NCBI GenBank assembly: GCA_018894105.1
Contig: CM032119.1
Span: 20,291,246-20,355,245 of the forward strand
From: Jacaranda mimosifolia
Lineage: Eukaryota > Streptophyta > Magnoliopsida > Lamiales > Bignoniaceae
DNA: 64,000 bases
Direction of reading: 5' to 3'
Shown piece by piece: positions 1-12,138 of this stretch. How positions within the stretch are numbered: position 1 is the first letter of the stretch; each line of letters starts with the position of its first letter. A program made the position numbers and the translations under genes. The notes beneath the pieces were generated by a model that was not told the DNA's origin, ran no database searches, and worked only from the letters and a program-made list of their open reading frames with translations.

Positions 1-3000
1 AGATCGAGACTCCATCCATATATCAAGTTCAGTAGGATCTATGCCTTACTTTATCAACTGAAATACGTGATTAAGTAAAGTTATTAAGTAATTAAAAACA
101 ACAAAATTCTAATTCAAATTACAGAATCAAGAAATAAATTGCCCAATGACAAAGCTCACCTCCTGGTCTACAATAGCAAAAGAAGTCATCCCAGTCCTAT
201 GAAGGCATTATTTCTTCCCAACATTTGTTGCATTTTTTCGTGTGATGTCCTACCATAAATTAAATATGTGTTGAATTTAAACATTTTCCTCAAAAATTAT
301 AGTATTGGTATAGAAAATAAGATGCTATAACTTGAACTCCTTCATATTTCCAATATTCTACCAATAACTATTGATTAAAGTCTATTCGTTCATCAGGAGG
401 TGGTTGCCTTAGTTTTTCTTCATCATTTTGGTAGCGTAGAAAGTACTTGACTTTAATTTTGTATCTCGATTGACAAGAATATCAAGCAAAAGCATGAGAG
501 GGCCTTCTATATTTATATTACAAATGATATAAAATTCAACTTTGAAAGCAAAAGCACACAATAAAAGAGTCGAACATACAAAATCCTAGCAGAACTGAAT
601 CCAAGAAAAACTTAAAATAAAATATAAGATCCATAATTAATTAATAGACCAAGCTTTTTTTTTTTTTTTTAAAAACAAGGAAGTACTTACTTCCCTTACA
701 TCCAATTAGTTCATACTAAATATTAAGTTAAAATACAAATTCAAATGAAATTATTAAAGACTAAAGTCTTCAAATTGTAAATTAAATGTCCCACCAAATC
801 AATTACATGCAGCCAGGTAGAAGACCAAACCCGCTCCAAATCAAATTTGTTGCAAATCAATTGATTGTACTAATTTAGGCGCTGAAAGGAAGCTAGATCG
901 AGTCCCAGTTACAGCAAAATTAAGTTGCAAATGCTTCAATTTCAGACAGCAAAAGAGACCAAGGTTCGATTTTCCTTTCCCACCAATTTTAGAATTTAAT
1001 TGAGGCACTCAAGTAGGTACAAGGTTCAATACCCAGCTCCAGCAGATTAACAGAGCGCCAATTTTCAACAAGGAAAATGCATCCAGGATCAAATCCCTTT
1101 TTCCAGCGCAATTCAGTTGATAAAAATTCAGCCTCTCAGGAGACCCAGGAACAATTCAGCACTAAAGCACAAATAGAACACCACAATTAGCAGCAACAAG
1201 TTCAAATTCAAGCAGACAAAAATTAGCCTCCTATCAACAGAATTTCCTAAAAGACACAGGTTCTAGTGCTATACACCCGCAGCATGTTTGTGCAAAAAGA
1301 AGTAATCAAATCCAAGATATTGAAGTGACATCCCCAACAAATATTCAAACCACTAAGATCCTTAAGCAGTTGCAAAAGATTGAAGCAAAACCTATACAAG
1401 CAGATACACAAACTCTTGTAGCAGGATTGAAATTAAAGACCCTTAGCAATACAGGCCCGACATTCTGAGGTTCTATGCAATCAAAGTAACAGGACAAAAT
1501 CAAAGTCCAGTAGAATTACCAACACTTGCATTAGTCTAGTGGCAAAATAAAGTAGTGACAAAATGCCCAAATTTTCAACAATATAACTTCTGCAATAAAG
1601 CATTCTTTTAATTGTGAACAAATTTACTTGAGTAATTCATTACAAAGCTAAATAGGTAAACCTAAATTAACATATTAGTACCTTTATTCTATTTCTAGAT
1701 GACTTATATGATGACTCTGCACAAAAGATTCATGATGACTTATATGATACACTCATGCTAACATTAGTGTTTTATCTTCAAATTTTCAGTTGATGGAATT
1801 CAAAAGCCAAAAAGGATATATAGCACGCTGCCACCCAGTACACCATTTGAGCTTTCAAAAGTTTCAAAAGCTTTACCAATTCAAACAACTAACTCCTCTA
1901 GCCAACTAAATTTAGATCTATAAGGAACAAATGGAGTTGCATTTTGCAGCATAGACTACATTAGCTAACAAGATAGCTATTCCTAAGCTTATCGAACAAA
2001 AGAATGGCTCTGTCCAAATTATGTAGCAAATATTGTCTCATTTCATCATTGTATATAAACTCAATATTTCCATTAAACCATATTCTATTAATTCCTTCAT
2101 TCAAGAATGATAAAAGTGGTCATATTAGTATAAAACAAGGTCTAAGGACCCCATAATCCCCCATCTCAGACCAAACCCATTTATGAAAACAGGTTAAACA
2201 AGAGAAATTTACCCAAAAATGAAATAAAATAATCTAAAATCCTACTTATATACATCAGACTAGAAAATGCCATTAAAATAACAATCCATTTAACATGACT
2301 GTGAGACAAGCTTTAAACTAAATCCAGAAGACCAATACTAACTCTAAAGTTAGACAACTTTGCCCTATTTGCCATAGCACTTTTATTTAAACTAAAGACA
2401 AAAGACACACAGCTAAGCACTTAAAACTACTTATTAAATTAACATTCTAGGTATTGATTTTCTTCAACTAATCAAGAATCTCAATTTCCAATGGCCTAAA
2501 ATGATCCCTCACAAGAAAACGCTACCACGGTGCCACCCATCTCAGCTTCCTACTCTGCCATTTATTTCTTGCATTACATAGCTAACCTGGCTGGAGTACA
2601 TGCCATATTGGCCCTCTCCTTGCCATGAAACACCAATACACCACACAACCACCGCTAGGCAATGGCTGTGCTGCCCCACTTTCACACATGTATAACTAAC
2701 TACCAATAGCCATTTCATTTCACACCCACTCTCACCCCCATATTCCAATAGAAAGAAAATTAATACATTTTTCTAAGAGGAAAAGGAAAACAAATATTAC
2801 CTTATTGCCATTGCAAGATAATCGTTGGAACCCCATAGGAGAATCAGTAGGGAGAATGGATAGGTTATGGGAAATGAAAGATTTTAGGTTATGTTGTGGA
2901 TAATGAATAATTCTTAAGTAAAAACTAGGGCTAGAAAAAGGATATAGTGAAGGAGTAAGAAAGAAGACCACGATTGCATGGAGAAGATTGGAAAGTGCTC

Positions 3001-3060
3001 AAAGGTTTTCCTGGGAGAGGCCAAGGTTTTCCATTTTTCAATATTTTTTCATCTTTTTAC
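1..3060. other. Region without recognisable gene
   Basis: AT-rich sequence with short poly-A/T runs, for example near 655-672. The only open frames are short, the longest about 80 codons near 2540-2970, and they show no family motif or codon pattern. I see no LTR, PBS or TIR here. It could be intergenic DNA, or UTR or intron of a gene lying to the left of the window. Confidence 0.5.
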
Positions 3061-3241
3061 CTAAAAATAAATTGGTGCCATAGCAAAAGGATAGTGCTTT
3101 TAGAAAGAAAAAAAAATTAATTGAACAATAGTACCTATGCTCACACTTTTTCAAAATTGAAATAATATTATTCTTATATTGACACTTTTATAAAAATGTA
3201 AAAAAAAAAGTGTAATAATAGTATTGTTTTCTATTGTAGTG
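3061..3241 (-). mobile_element. CACTA-like terminal segment (outer copy)
   Basis: The segment ends at 3241 with ctattgtagtg. Read on the minus strand this is CACTACAATAG, a CACTA/EnSpm-type terminus, followed by AT-rich subterminal repeats containing short inverted pieces (aaaagtgtc, gacacttttat). No transposase is present, and the opposite end could not be placed, so the left limit is arbitrary. Probably a fragment of a non-autonomous element. Confidence 0.35.
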
Positions 3242-3488
3242 TTTTGAAGCCAATTTTTTCGGGGCCAAACTCTTTACTACATAAATTAAAGATTTTACTA
3301 CGAATTTTAGAGTGTAGCAAAAAAAATATTTTTAGTTACACTGTCTAGGCATAGTAAAAAGCTTATACGATGTTGTTTTAGTAATTCTTTTGCTACGGGA
3401 TCATTTTTATAGTAATATAGTATATTTTGAAACGGCATTTTAGGTGTAGCAAATATATTCGTAACAAAAGGCTATTTTTCTTGTAGTG
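3242..3488 (-). mobile_element. CACTA-like non-autonomous element, one end only
   Basis: The right terminus is tttttcttgtagtg, the reverse complement of CACTACAAGAAAAA, the classic plant CACTA/EnSpm terminus. The subterminal region repeats the motifs gtagcaaa and tagtaa on both strands, as is typical for these elements. The terminus abuts LTR sequence exactly at 3489. The matching left terminus is absent: sequence to the left is a second CACTA-like end at 3241, so this copy is truncated. Confidence 0.45.
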
Positions 3489-5471
3489 TCTTACACGGTC
3501 GTGATCTTAAAATATTTCAAGCCGTAGAATCTTATGAGACAGTGCATCTAAGATTCAAATAAGCTTGCAATAACGATGCATAAATCCAAGGAGTTGGATA
3601 TTGCTCCATTTTATGAGCAATCCATGTTAGACATGGATGCATGTCAGTGGGTGCTTGTTAGAGAACAAGTTCATTGAAGGCCCACCTAGAAAATTCACTA
3701 GATAGCCATAGTGACAAGTTCTCCAGCTTACACTAGTGCTTATAATTAGTCCTTAAACCTGAGGATCCATGGTAACCTTATGTTTAAGTTCTCATGCTTT
3801 TACTCTTCCTTAACCACTTTGTGGATCATTCGGGTTAAGATTGGGTGTGAGCTACTTAGACATAGCGGTTTGTGAGATCTAAGATGAGATCCATCTCCTC
3901 GTCATTGTGAGATCTAAAATGATCGATTCTAAGGAGTCTTTTCACAAGGCAGTATGACAATTAGAAAAAGAGTTTTCCAGAGAATAGGTCATAAATGAAA
4001 ATCCAACGTTAGGAATAGAAACATAGTTATTTAGGCTATTAAAGAGTCAACAAATATCTTGCCCGAGGCCTCTTTCGAGAGATAGGAGACGAAAGGACCA
4101 CATTTTGATGGTAAGCGTAGAGCTAGAATAGTTCACCAAGAGCATATTCATTTTGACCAATTAGTTGGGCTCCATAGGCTTAAGGCTAGACATGACCATG
4201 GAGATTGGGTACTCTTCAATTAACAGAGATTAATTGAATTGAGTAATTAGTTTAAAAGAGTTTAAACTAATGCGAATATTTCAATATTCAAAATATCACA
4301 ATTGTTGTGAACCCATGTCCAATGATAGGAGAATCTAATGGGTCACACACAAAAGCCTAAAGAAAGTCATATTAGATGAAGGGAATTTTCTAAGAGTTGA
4401 AAATTTTCAAGTGACCAATTTTGTGGAGAAAAATGGTTGGCTAATTTTTAGTCATTTTGGCTTAATTGATTTAATTGTTAAATTGATCAAAATAATTTAA
4501 GGAGTTAAATTAGGCTAATCAAATTAAGGAGTTAATTTAATTAGTACCAAATGACAATTAATTAGTCAAGTTAACTTAAGGAGTTAAGTTACCACCTTCT
4601 AGCTTAAAAAGTTAAGTTAGTTGACTTAAGGAGGTAAGTCAAGACCAATTAATTAAATTAAAGAGTTGATTTAATTAATGTAAAGAATTAATTTTGGAGG
4701 AAAATTCAAATGAAGGAGTTCATTTGAGGTGCATTTAGAATTTATTTGGATGATATTTCATGAGATGAAATGAAGACTCGAAATGAGATTCAAATGCAAG
4801 TAAAATTCACATTTTATATGCAAGTTGCTTGCTTAGTGGCACCCCCCACCTCATGGAGGGTGTGATGCCAACTTGCATCACATCTCCCTCCCTATAAATA
4901 GGAGAGAGGTAGCTGGCCGCTTGCTAAATGAATGATAGGTTCTATTTTTTCCTCCAAAAGTGTGATCCACTCATGTGTTGAAGTTTCATACATTTTCCTC
5001 ACCTTCTCCACCAAATTTTGGCCTTTATCTCTTCTTCATCCTTTGGTGATCTAGCTAACTAGAGGTTGATTCGAACTTGCCCTGGGTGTGTGGATCATAA
5101 CATTAAAGGCTTTACAATTGAGGAGCTTTGCTTTTGGTAGATCCACTATAGAGCAGAAACTTTGGAGGCATTTTTGGTGGCCTTGCTGATTTATGATTTT
5201 GCTAAATTTTTTACTGGAGATCCTTTAAGGTGTTGAGAAGTTTCTGTCTAAATTTCAGCTCAATTAGAGGTGATTTGCCTGGGCAATTGTTTCCAACTCT
5301 TTGCTGCACCAGAAGTTGACTATTTTGAAGATTTCAACAATGTCATTGAGGCAATTTTCTACAACCAAATCCATCTTGAGAGCATGATTAGATCGTTGGA
5401 TGAAGTGTAGTCAAGTTTTATTTAACTATTTTTGCTTTATAACATGGATCCTTATGCCACGCTTTACTTCA
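3489..5471 (+). repeat. Copia long LTR, 5'-truncated (LTR1)
   Basis: This is a member of the 2.2-kb LTR family also found at 6049, 14138, 19890, 29029, 33712, 38349 and 43851. It begins about 200 bp into the LTR, at the part reading cacggtcgtgatctt, and runs to the family terminus ending cttca at 5471. It includes the palindrome array (about 4490-4700) and the TATA-like stretch at 4893-4900 (cctataaa). It is followed directly by the start of another LTR, with no PBS or internal region. Confidence 0.75.
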
Positions 5472-6048
5472 GGAATAATGTCCCACAAGCCAATTAGAAT
5501 GGCATATAAAACTACTCCTTTTATGACAAAATCTTGATTGATTGATATTCTTATAAAATGGCTGTCTTTATCTTATGCCTTTTACACTTCACTAGCATTT
5601 GGTTGAAACCCCTAAATCATACAAAACTATGAGACTTGGTCACACATATGATGGTGATCATGAAACAATTCTCTATGGTCATGATTTTAAAGTATTCTAA
5701 GTCATAGAACCTTATGAGACGGGGCATCTAAGATTTGGATAGACTTGCACTAACGATGCATATTCTAAAGGATTGGATATTGCTCTATTTCATGAGCAAT
5801 CTATGTGAGACATAGATGCATGTTAGTAGATGCTTGTTAGAAAATAAGTTTATTGAAGATTTGCCAAGAGAATCCACTAGATAGCCATAGCGGCAAGTCT
5901 GTAGTGGCAAGTTCTTAGGCTTACAATAGTTCATGTATTTAATCCTTGGATTTGAGAAACCATGGTAACCATATATTGAGGACCTTGTGCTTTGACTCGT
6001 TTCCAACCATGTAGCGGGTCATACGGGGCTGAGATTGGGCATGAGCTA
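5472..6048 (+). repeat. Copia long LTR, 3'-truncated (LTR2)
   Basis: The first ~577 bp of a second LTR of the same family. It starts at ggaataatgtcccacaagcc and so lacks the initial TGTT of the family consensus TGTTGGAATAGTGCC. It stops at 6048, where the 3' LTR of element D begins. The rest of this LTR is not found on the far side of D at 16355. Confidence 0.7.
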
Positions 6049-8261
6049 TGAAGGTATGTGTGGCAATAGGATCCAAATATTTTAACATAAAACTGAATAA
6101 ACTAGCCCACACAACACCTGCAGGATCAAGACATGCATGGAATTCAGATTTATAAAGGGAAAAATACCTGGGTGAGGACAGAAAATCGAAGAGCAAGAGA
6201 AAACTCTTGAAAACCGTCAAACTGTCTCTTCACCGGCGTAGCAGGATCACCACCGATTTTCCCTTGGATGGACTCCTCTGTTTTTGCTGAAATTTTTACA
6301 GGAACTCCTCAACCTTTTTAAGATTCTTCAGGCCAAAATTTAGCCCAATCAGAACACCAGAGGCCCCCCCAGAACTAGCAAAACCGGCTGCCAGAACACT
6401 GCTCCAGTCAAGAGCAAAAGCAACCAAATTAGATTGTCTCTAATGTAAAAGTCCACACACCAAATCTATGGCCTATTCTCTACAGAATGGCTGGAATATC
6501 TTCAGAGAATGAGGGTAGGAAGGCTGTAAAGAAGGAGGAGGAGGAAGTTGGAGAGAATAATGGGATGCTAACAATTAGATTCCCACTACACAAAATGTGG
6601 GGAGAAATCACAGTAGTCATGCACACACTTGCTCTCACTCACTCTTGGCCGGACACACTCCTATATCTATATATAGGAGGGGTCCATGAACATCCCCAAG
6701 GAGATGATGCCAAGTGTCCTTGCCAAGGTGGCCACTAACTAGTAATTAGTGAATAAGAATATTAATTTAAGCACAAATTTCATCTTATGAAATGTCTTGC
6801 AATTAAATTCCAATTCACATTAAATGAACCATTCACTTAATTATTCTCCCAAAAATTATCCTCCAACTCAATTAAATTAAACACTTTAATTTAACCACTA
6901 ATAATTTGACTTAACTCTTAAGTCAAAAATGCTTAACTATTTAGGCTAGTCAAAGTCAATTTAACCCTTAAATTAATTTTGACCAATTGATAGTCATGTG
7001 ACATCAATTAATTAACCCTTAATTAATTGATCTTAATTTAACTCTTAAATTAATTTGACCAATTTAACATTTAAATAGATCAAGTTAAAATGACTACAAT
7101 TTTGCCTCCTCCAAAATAGTTATGAATTTTCTAACTCTTAGAAAACTCTACTTCCTTCAATTGACCATGTCATTGGCTTTTGTGTGTGACCCATTAGGTT
7201 CTACCATTCATTAGACATGGGCTCACAACTCCTTGTGACTTTTGGAATATCAAATATTTACATTAGTTTAAACTCCTTTAAACTAAACGACTCGATTCAA
7301 TTAATCTCATTAATTGAAGAGTACCCAATCTCCATGGTCGATGTCCAACCTTAAGCCCATGCAGCCCAACTAATTGGCCAAAATGAATGCTCATGAAGAA
7401 CCATTCTAGCATTACGCGTACCATGCAAATACGGTCCTTCCGTCTCCTATCTCCCAAAAGAGGCATAGGGCAAGATATTATTCGGCTCCCTAATAGCCTC
7501 GATACTATGTTTCTATTCTTAATGTTCAATTCCCTTTGTGACCTCATCCTTGGAAATGACTTTCCAAATTGTCACATCATCTTGTGCAAGAGTTTCTTGG
7601 AATCGATCATTATAGAACACATAGGAGATGCACTCGCCCTTCACAAAGACGAGGAGTCGGATTCCATCTTGGATCTCATAAACCTCCGTGCCAAGTAGCT
7701 CATACCCAATCTCAACCCGGAAGACCCGCTAAGTGGCTAAGGAAAAGTCAAAGCATGAGGATCGAACACAAGGTCACCATGGATCCTCAGGTCAAAGGAT
7801 TAATAATATGCACTAGCGTAAGCGGGAAAACTTGCCACTACCGACTTGCCACTTGGGCTATCTAGTAGATTCTCAAGTGGGTCTTCAGTGCCTTGTTCTC
7901 TAACAAGCACCCACTAACATGCACCCGTATCTCATACAGTTTCTCATGGAACGGAACAATATCCAACTCTTGGATTATGCATTGTTAGTGCAAGTCTATT
8001 CGGATCTTAGATACCCTTGTTCTCTTAAGATCCTATGACTTGGAAGGTTTAAGATCACGACCGTGTGAGACTTATTCCATGGTCACCAAACCAAGTCCCA
8101 TAGTCTTGTGTGATCTAAGGGCTTCATCAAAATGCCAGTGAAGTAAATGAATAGCATATGATGAAGATGGCCATATGATGAATATCCTTCAATCAAGATT
8201 GTCTTACAATGAAATAGTTTACAAGGCCAATCTAATTGGCTTGCTGGGCACTATTTCAAGA
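6049..8261 (-). repeat. 3' LTR of element D
   Basis: Its outer end begins tgaaggtatg (LTR terminus ...CATACCTTCA on the minus strand). Its inner end at 8261 lies next to the PPT, where the start reads TCTTGAAATAG, a mutated TGTTGGAATAG. It contains the GAG-core palindromes (CTC or CCC on the plus strand) at about 6900-7060 and a TATA-like stretch at 6661-6677. Confidence 0.88.
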
Positions 8262-8275
8262 ATCTCCCACTTGCC
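8262..8275 (-). other. Polypurine tract of element D
   Basis: The minus strand reads ggcaagtgggagat immediately before the 3' LTR start. The same purine-rich string precedes the 3' LTR of element C at 29014-29028. In LTR elements this RNA segment primes plus-strand synthesis. Confidence 0.75.
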
Positions 8276-8291
8276 CTAAAGCCAATGCCCT

Positions 8292-8850
8292 ATGGCCTTG
8301 AGACCCATCTTCTCAAGATGTCCTTCAAAGACCTTTTGTGATAGGGGTTTTGTCAGTAGATCTGCTATATTCTCTTCTGAGGCAACTCTCTCCACTCGGA
8401 TGTCGCCTCTATCAATGATCTCAGGATCAAATGATATCGTCTCAATATGTGCTTGGATCGCTGATGAGATCTTGGCTCTTTAGCTTGTGCTACTGCCCCA
8501 TTGTTGTCTTAGAAGACAACTATTGGCTCAGTAATGCTAGGCACCACATTCAACTCTTGAATGAAGTTTTTCATCCAAACACCCTCCTTTGCAGCTTCTG
8601 AAGCTGTAATATACTCTGCTTCAGTGGTTGAATCGGCCGTGGTGTCTTGTTTGGAACTTTTCCAACTCACCGGATGCCATTGAGCAAAATATAAACCAGA
8701 AGTGGATTTGAGGTCATCTACATTGGATAGGAAACTTGAATCTGAAAACCCGTCTAGTTTCAATTCTCCATTGCCGTATACCAAGAACATGTCCTTAGTT
8801 CTTCTCAAGTACTTAAGGATTACTTTTATGACTATCCAGTGACTCTCACC
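8292..8850 (-). pseudogene. Element D RNase H domain (broken)
   Basis: The minus strand encodes a Copia RNase H. Visible segments are a block like SSKQDTTADSTTEAEYI (the STTEAEY signature, acidic residue conserved), the following ASEAAKEGVW, and, after a stop, the DNNGA box with K-H-I downstream. A stop replaces the Cys codon in the VVFCD block at about 8506-8510, and the last ~200 bp have shifted frame. The domain would degrade the RNA of the RNA/DNA hybrid during reverse transcription. It ends just before the PPT, as expected for Copia. Confidence 0.8.
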
Positions 8851-8859
8851 GAGATTGGA

Positions 8860-9795
8860 TTAGAACCTACTCGTAACACTTAACGAGTGTGCTATATCCG
8901 GTCTAGTACATTGCACTACATGCATTATGCTTCCTATGGTGAAGGCATAAGGTATATGGGGCATTCTTCGCTTCTCTTCGTCAGTCTTGGGGGCCATAAA
9001 CTTTGAGAGACGAATGCCATGTCTCATAGGAAGGAATCCCCTTTTGGATTCTTCCATACTAAACCTCTTTAGTTTCTTGTCAATGTACGGGGTTTGGGAA
9101 AGCCCCAGCATCCTTTTTGATCTATCTCTATAGATACGTATTCCCAATACGTAGGATGCTTCTCCCAAATCCTTCATGGAGAATTGTGTAGGTAACCATG
9201 TTTTAGTACACTCTAATATTCCTACCTCATTCCCAATGAGAAGAATGTCATCGACATAAAGCACAATAAACTATACTGAACTCCTACTAGATTTCTTGTA
9301 CACACAAGGTTCATACAGAGTTTTGACAAAGCCAAACGATTTGACCGTTTTGTCAAAACGTATGTTCCAAATTCAGGACGCTTGTTTTAACCCATAAATG
9401 GATTTCAGGAGTTTGCAAACCTTTTGCTCACTCCCTTTGGATGTAAAACCTTGTGGTTGCTCCATGTAAATTTCTTCTTCAATGTCACCATTGAGGAAAA
9501 CGGTTTTAACATCCATTTGCCATATCTCATAGTCATAATATGTGGCTATGGCAAGTAAGATCCGAATGGACTTAAGCATAGCAATTGGTGAAAAGGTTTC
9601 CTCAAAATCGATACCGGGTCTTTGAGTGTAACCTTTTTCTACTAGCCGTGCCTTAAAAGTCACTACTTCTCCATCTACTCCAAGCTTCCGCTTATAGATC
9701 CACTTGCAACCGAAGGGAACTATTCCCTCCGGTGGATCTACCAAAGTCCATACTTTGTTTGAGTACATGGAGTCCATTTCGGATCTCATAGCCAA
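8860..9795 (-). pseudogene. Element D reverse transcriptase (broken)
   Basis: Two open pieces (9795-9373 and 9264-8860) carry successive RT blocks: GCKWIYKRKLGVDGEV, FSPIAMLKSIRILLAIA, the QMDVKTVFLNGDIEEEIYME motif, and the catalytic box at 9264-9240 reading LYVDDILLIGNE (YVDD intact). After these come FSMKDLGEASYVLGI and CTRPDIAHSLSVTSRF. A stop or frameshift separates the two pieces near 9270-9370, so a full-length enzyme cannot be read. The motif set is that of Tnt1-like Copia polymerases. Confidence 0.88.
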
Positions 9796-9851
9796 CCTCC
9801 CGAATCTATGTCCAACATAGCTTCCTCATAGGTCTTTGGATCACTATCCAA

Positions 9852-10903
9852 TTAACTCATCTCATGAAGGAATCCAAACCTTTCGGGTTGCTTCTTGATC
9901 CGGTCAGACCTTTTTAGAGGGTGTGTACAAGGTTCTAATTTCGTATTTGTTTCCACTGCTTGTGGGATTTCTTGATCGTCTTGAACTTCATCGAGTTCAA
10001 TGACAACGCCATTTCTATCTAATAGAAATTCCTTTTCCAAAAAGTGGGCGTTTCTTGAAACAAACACCTTTTGTTCCGAGGGATCGTAAAAGTAATAACC
10101 CATAGACCCTCTTGGGCATCCCACAAACTTGCACAAGGTAGATCTACTATCCAACTTATCTCCCACTGTTTGTCTCACGTAGGCGGGAGATCCCCAAACT
10201 TTCAAATAATGGTAAGAGGGTGCTTTGCCATGCCATATCTTATATGGTGTCTTTGGCACAGACTTTGAAGGTACTATATTTAGTAGCCAAGCCGTCGTTT
10301 CTAAGGCGTATCCCCAAAAGGATATAGGTACATTGGAAAAACTCATCATGGAACGTACCATGTCCAATAAGATACGGTTTCTCTTTTTGGCTACTCCATT
10401 ATGTTGGGGTGTGCCAGGTGGAGTCCCTTGTGAAAGAATCCCATTCTCTTTTAGATAATCTAAGAATTCGGTACTTAAGTATTCACCCCCTCAATCTAAT
10501 GGAAGAGTTTTAATACTAAGTCCCTTTTGTTTTTCTACTTCACTCTTGTACTCTTCGAACTTTTCAAAGGCCTCGGACTTGTACTTCATAAGTACACATG
10601 TCCGTACCGACTATAATCATCATTAAAAGTGATGAAGTAGGAATAGCCTCCTCTCCCACTAACTCTTAGTGGTCCACAAACATCCGAATGGATCAAATCC
10701 AATAAATATGTTGTTCGCTCCGTTTGTCCTACAAATGGAGTTTTGGTCATTTTTCCCTTTAAATAAGATTCACAAGTAGGAAGGTTCTCAATGCCACTAG
10801 CATTCAGTGTTTTGAGCGCTTCTAACTTGCTCATCCTATTTTTAGAGATATGACCAAGTCTTACATGCCATAACATGGCATCTTCTTGGATATCTAGCTT
10901 CAT
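9852..10903 (-). pseudogene. Element D integrase with GAG-pre-integrase domain (broken)
   Basis: On the minus strand, 10903-10586 gives the GAG-pre-integrase block (LWHVRLGHISKNRMSKLEAL, with the expected H) and the start of the catalytic core (HSDVCGPLRVS, then TFNDDYSRYGHVYL, supplying two acidic positions). A stop follows. 10585-10368 is out of the longest frame and reads a broken LPLD-stop-GGEYLSTEF block, in which a stop sits where an R or Q is expected, followed by PQHNGVA. 10367-9852 gives the C-terminal part (VGDKLDSRSTLCKFVGCPRG and the FVSRNAHFLEKEF block). Integrase would insert the cDNA; this copy cannot. Confidence 0.85.
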
Positions 10904-10933
10904 TTTATTCGATTGAATGTGTATAAGTGAGGG

Positions 10934-11320
10934 TTAGAAACCAAGTATGTATAATCCATTCATTAATATACCTTTTGCAATTAAAGAACCATTCTTTAAC
11001 ACCATCAATGTCCCATTCGATATAGAAAAATCATATCCTTCATTATCAAGAACGGGAATTGATATGATTTTCTTAACAAGATGGGGTACATAATAAACTG
11101 GATCTAATACAATTTTAACATTCCCCAAGTCTAACTTGATTATGCCTTGGAAAGTGGCCGCAACAATTGCTCCATTTCCTAGGCGGAGGATCATATCCCC
11201 TTCACGAAGTCCCTTTGTTCTTTCCATCCCCTGTAATGAATTACATAGATGAGAACCGCATGCAGTATCAAATACCCATGTGGAAGAATTGGTAGTTAAA
11301 TGCACTTCAATGAATAACAT
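10934..11320 (-). pseudogene. Element D aspartic protease
   Basis: An open stretch of 128 codons on the minus strand contains the retropepsin active-site region WVFDTACGSHLCNS. The typical Copia form is DTGCGSH or DSGAS, so the Gly after DT is replaced by Ala, which may impair activity. It continues through the LGNGAIVAATFQGIIKLDLG and YYVPHLVKKIISIPVLDNEG blocks seen in this family. It lies downstream of the zinc knuckle and upstream of GAG-pre-integrase, the normal order. The frame break upstream separates it from gag. Confidence 0.8.
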
Positions 11321-11340
11321 ACCCTTCTCAAGAGTATCAA

Positions 11341-12138
11341 GGTAAGCTTTACAGTTTCTCTTCCAATGCCCCTTTTCACCACAGTGGAAACAATTTGCAT
11401 CGGTCTTAGCCTATTTCTTAACTCCCCCAGAACTCTTCTCGGGTTGCTTCTCTTTGGAAGAACTTTTCTTCATTTTTCCTCCCTTTCTTGGCCCCTAAGG
11501 CCTTTTGACTTAGAGGTGGAGGCAATCATGAGAGGCTTTTCCTTTTTCAAGGTCGACTCGGCAGACACAAGCATGTTCACCAATTCGTTAATCGTCACTT
11601 CCTGTTTGAACATATTAAAGTTCATGACGAATTGGTCGAACGATGGAGGTAACGACTGTAGGATCAAATCCATGTAAAGGTCATTGTCCATAATCACATC
11701 AAGTTGTCCAAGCTTTTCGATGAGTCCAATCATCTTTAGCCCGTGGTCATGGACACTCGAACCTTCACTCATGCTTGCTCTAAAAAGCTCCTTTGACAAA
11801 GTGAACCTTTCGTGTCTTGATTGTACACCATACAACTCTTGTTGGTGCACATAGATTTCTCGAGCATGTTTCATGTGCTCATGAGATTTTTGGAGATCAT
11901 TAGTCATGGATGCCATCATGAGACACCTTACTTGTAGATCATCATCTACAAATTTAGTGAACACTTCACGTGCCTTATCAGAAGAGTCATCACCTAATGT
12001 GTCTGGCGGACTTTGATCAAGTACATAAGTCCTCTTCTCGGAGTTAAGAATTATCTTAAGGTTTCTCAACCAATCTTGGAAGTTTGGCCTGGCTAGCTTA
12101 TTGGTTTCCAAAATACTTGCGAGTGGATTTTTAGCCAT
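11341..12138 (-). pseudogene. Element D gag with zinc knuckle (frameshifted)
   Basis: Starts at an ATG at 12138 (MAKNPLASILETNKL) and reads 222 codons of capsid-like sequence (UBN2-type Copia gag, with NFQDWLRNLKIIL). A one-base loss near 11495, in the run RC of ttggcccctaagg, shifts the frame and ends the open stretch at 11470. The other frame then continues into the nucleocapsid knuckle at about 11395-11350, CFHCGEKGHWKRNC, a perfect CX2CX4HX4C. Gag packages element RNA in cytoplasmic virus-like particles. Element C shows the unshifted reading at the same place. Confidence 0.85.

Noticed and set aside
2542..2971. Two overlapping minus-strand open frames of 68 and 79 codons
   Set aside because: Composition is that of AT-rich noncoding DNA. 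No motif, no splice context and no homology pattern recognised.
6487..6738. 83-codon plus-strand frame with a KKEEEEVGENN segment
   Set aside because: It lies inside the 3' LTR of D, antisense to the element, and is broken in the sister LTR at 14580-14830. Treated as a chance frame.
8292..12138. Possibility that D encodes an intact polyprotein
   Set aside because: Frame break near 11495, stop in the integrase core near 10480, break between RT pieces near 9300, and stop in RNase H near 8508.
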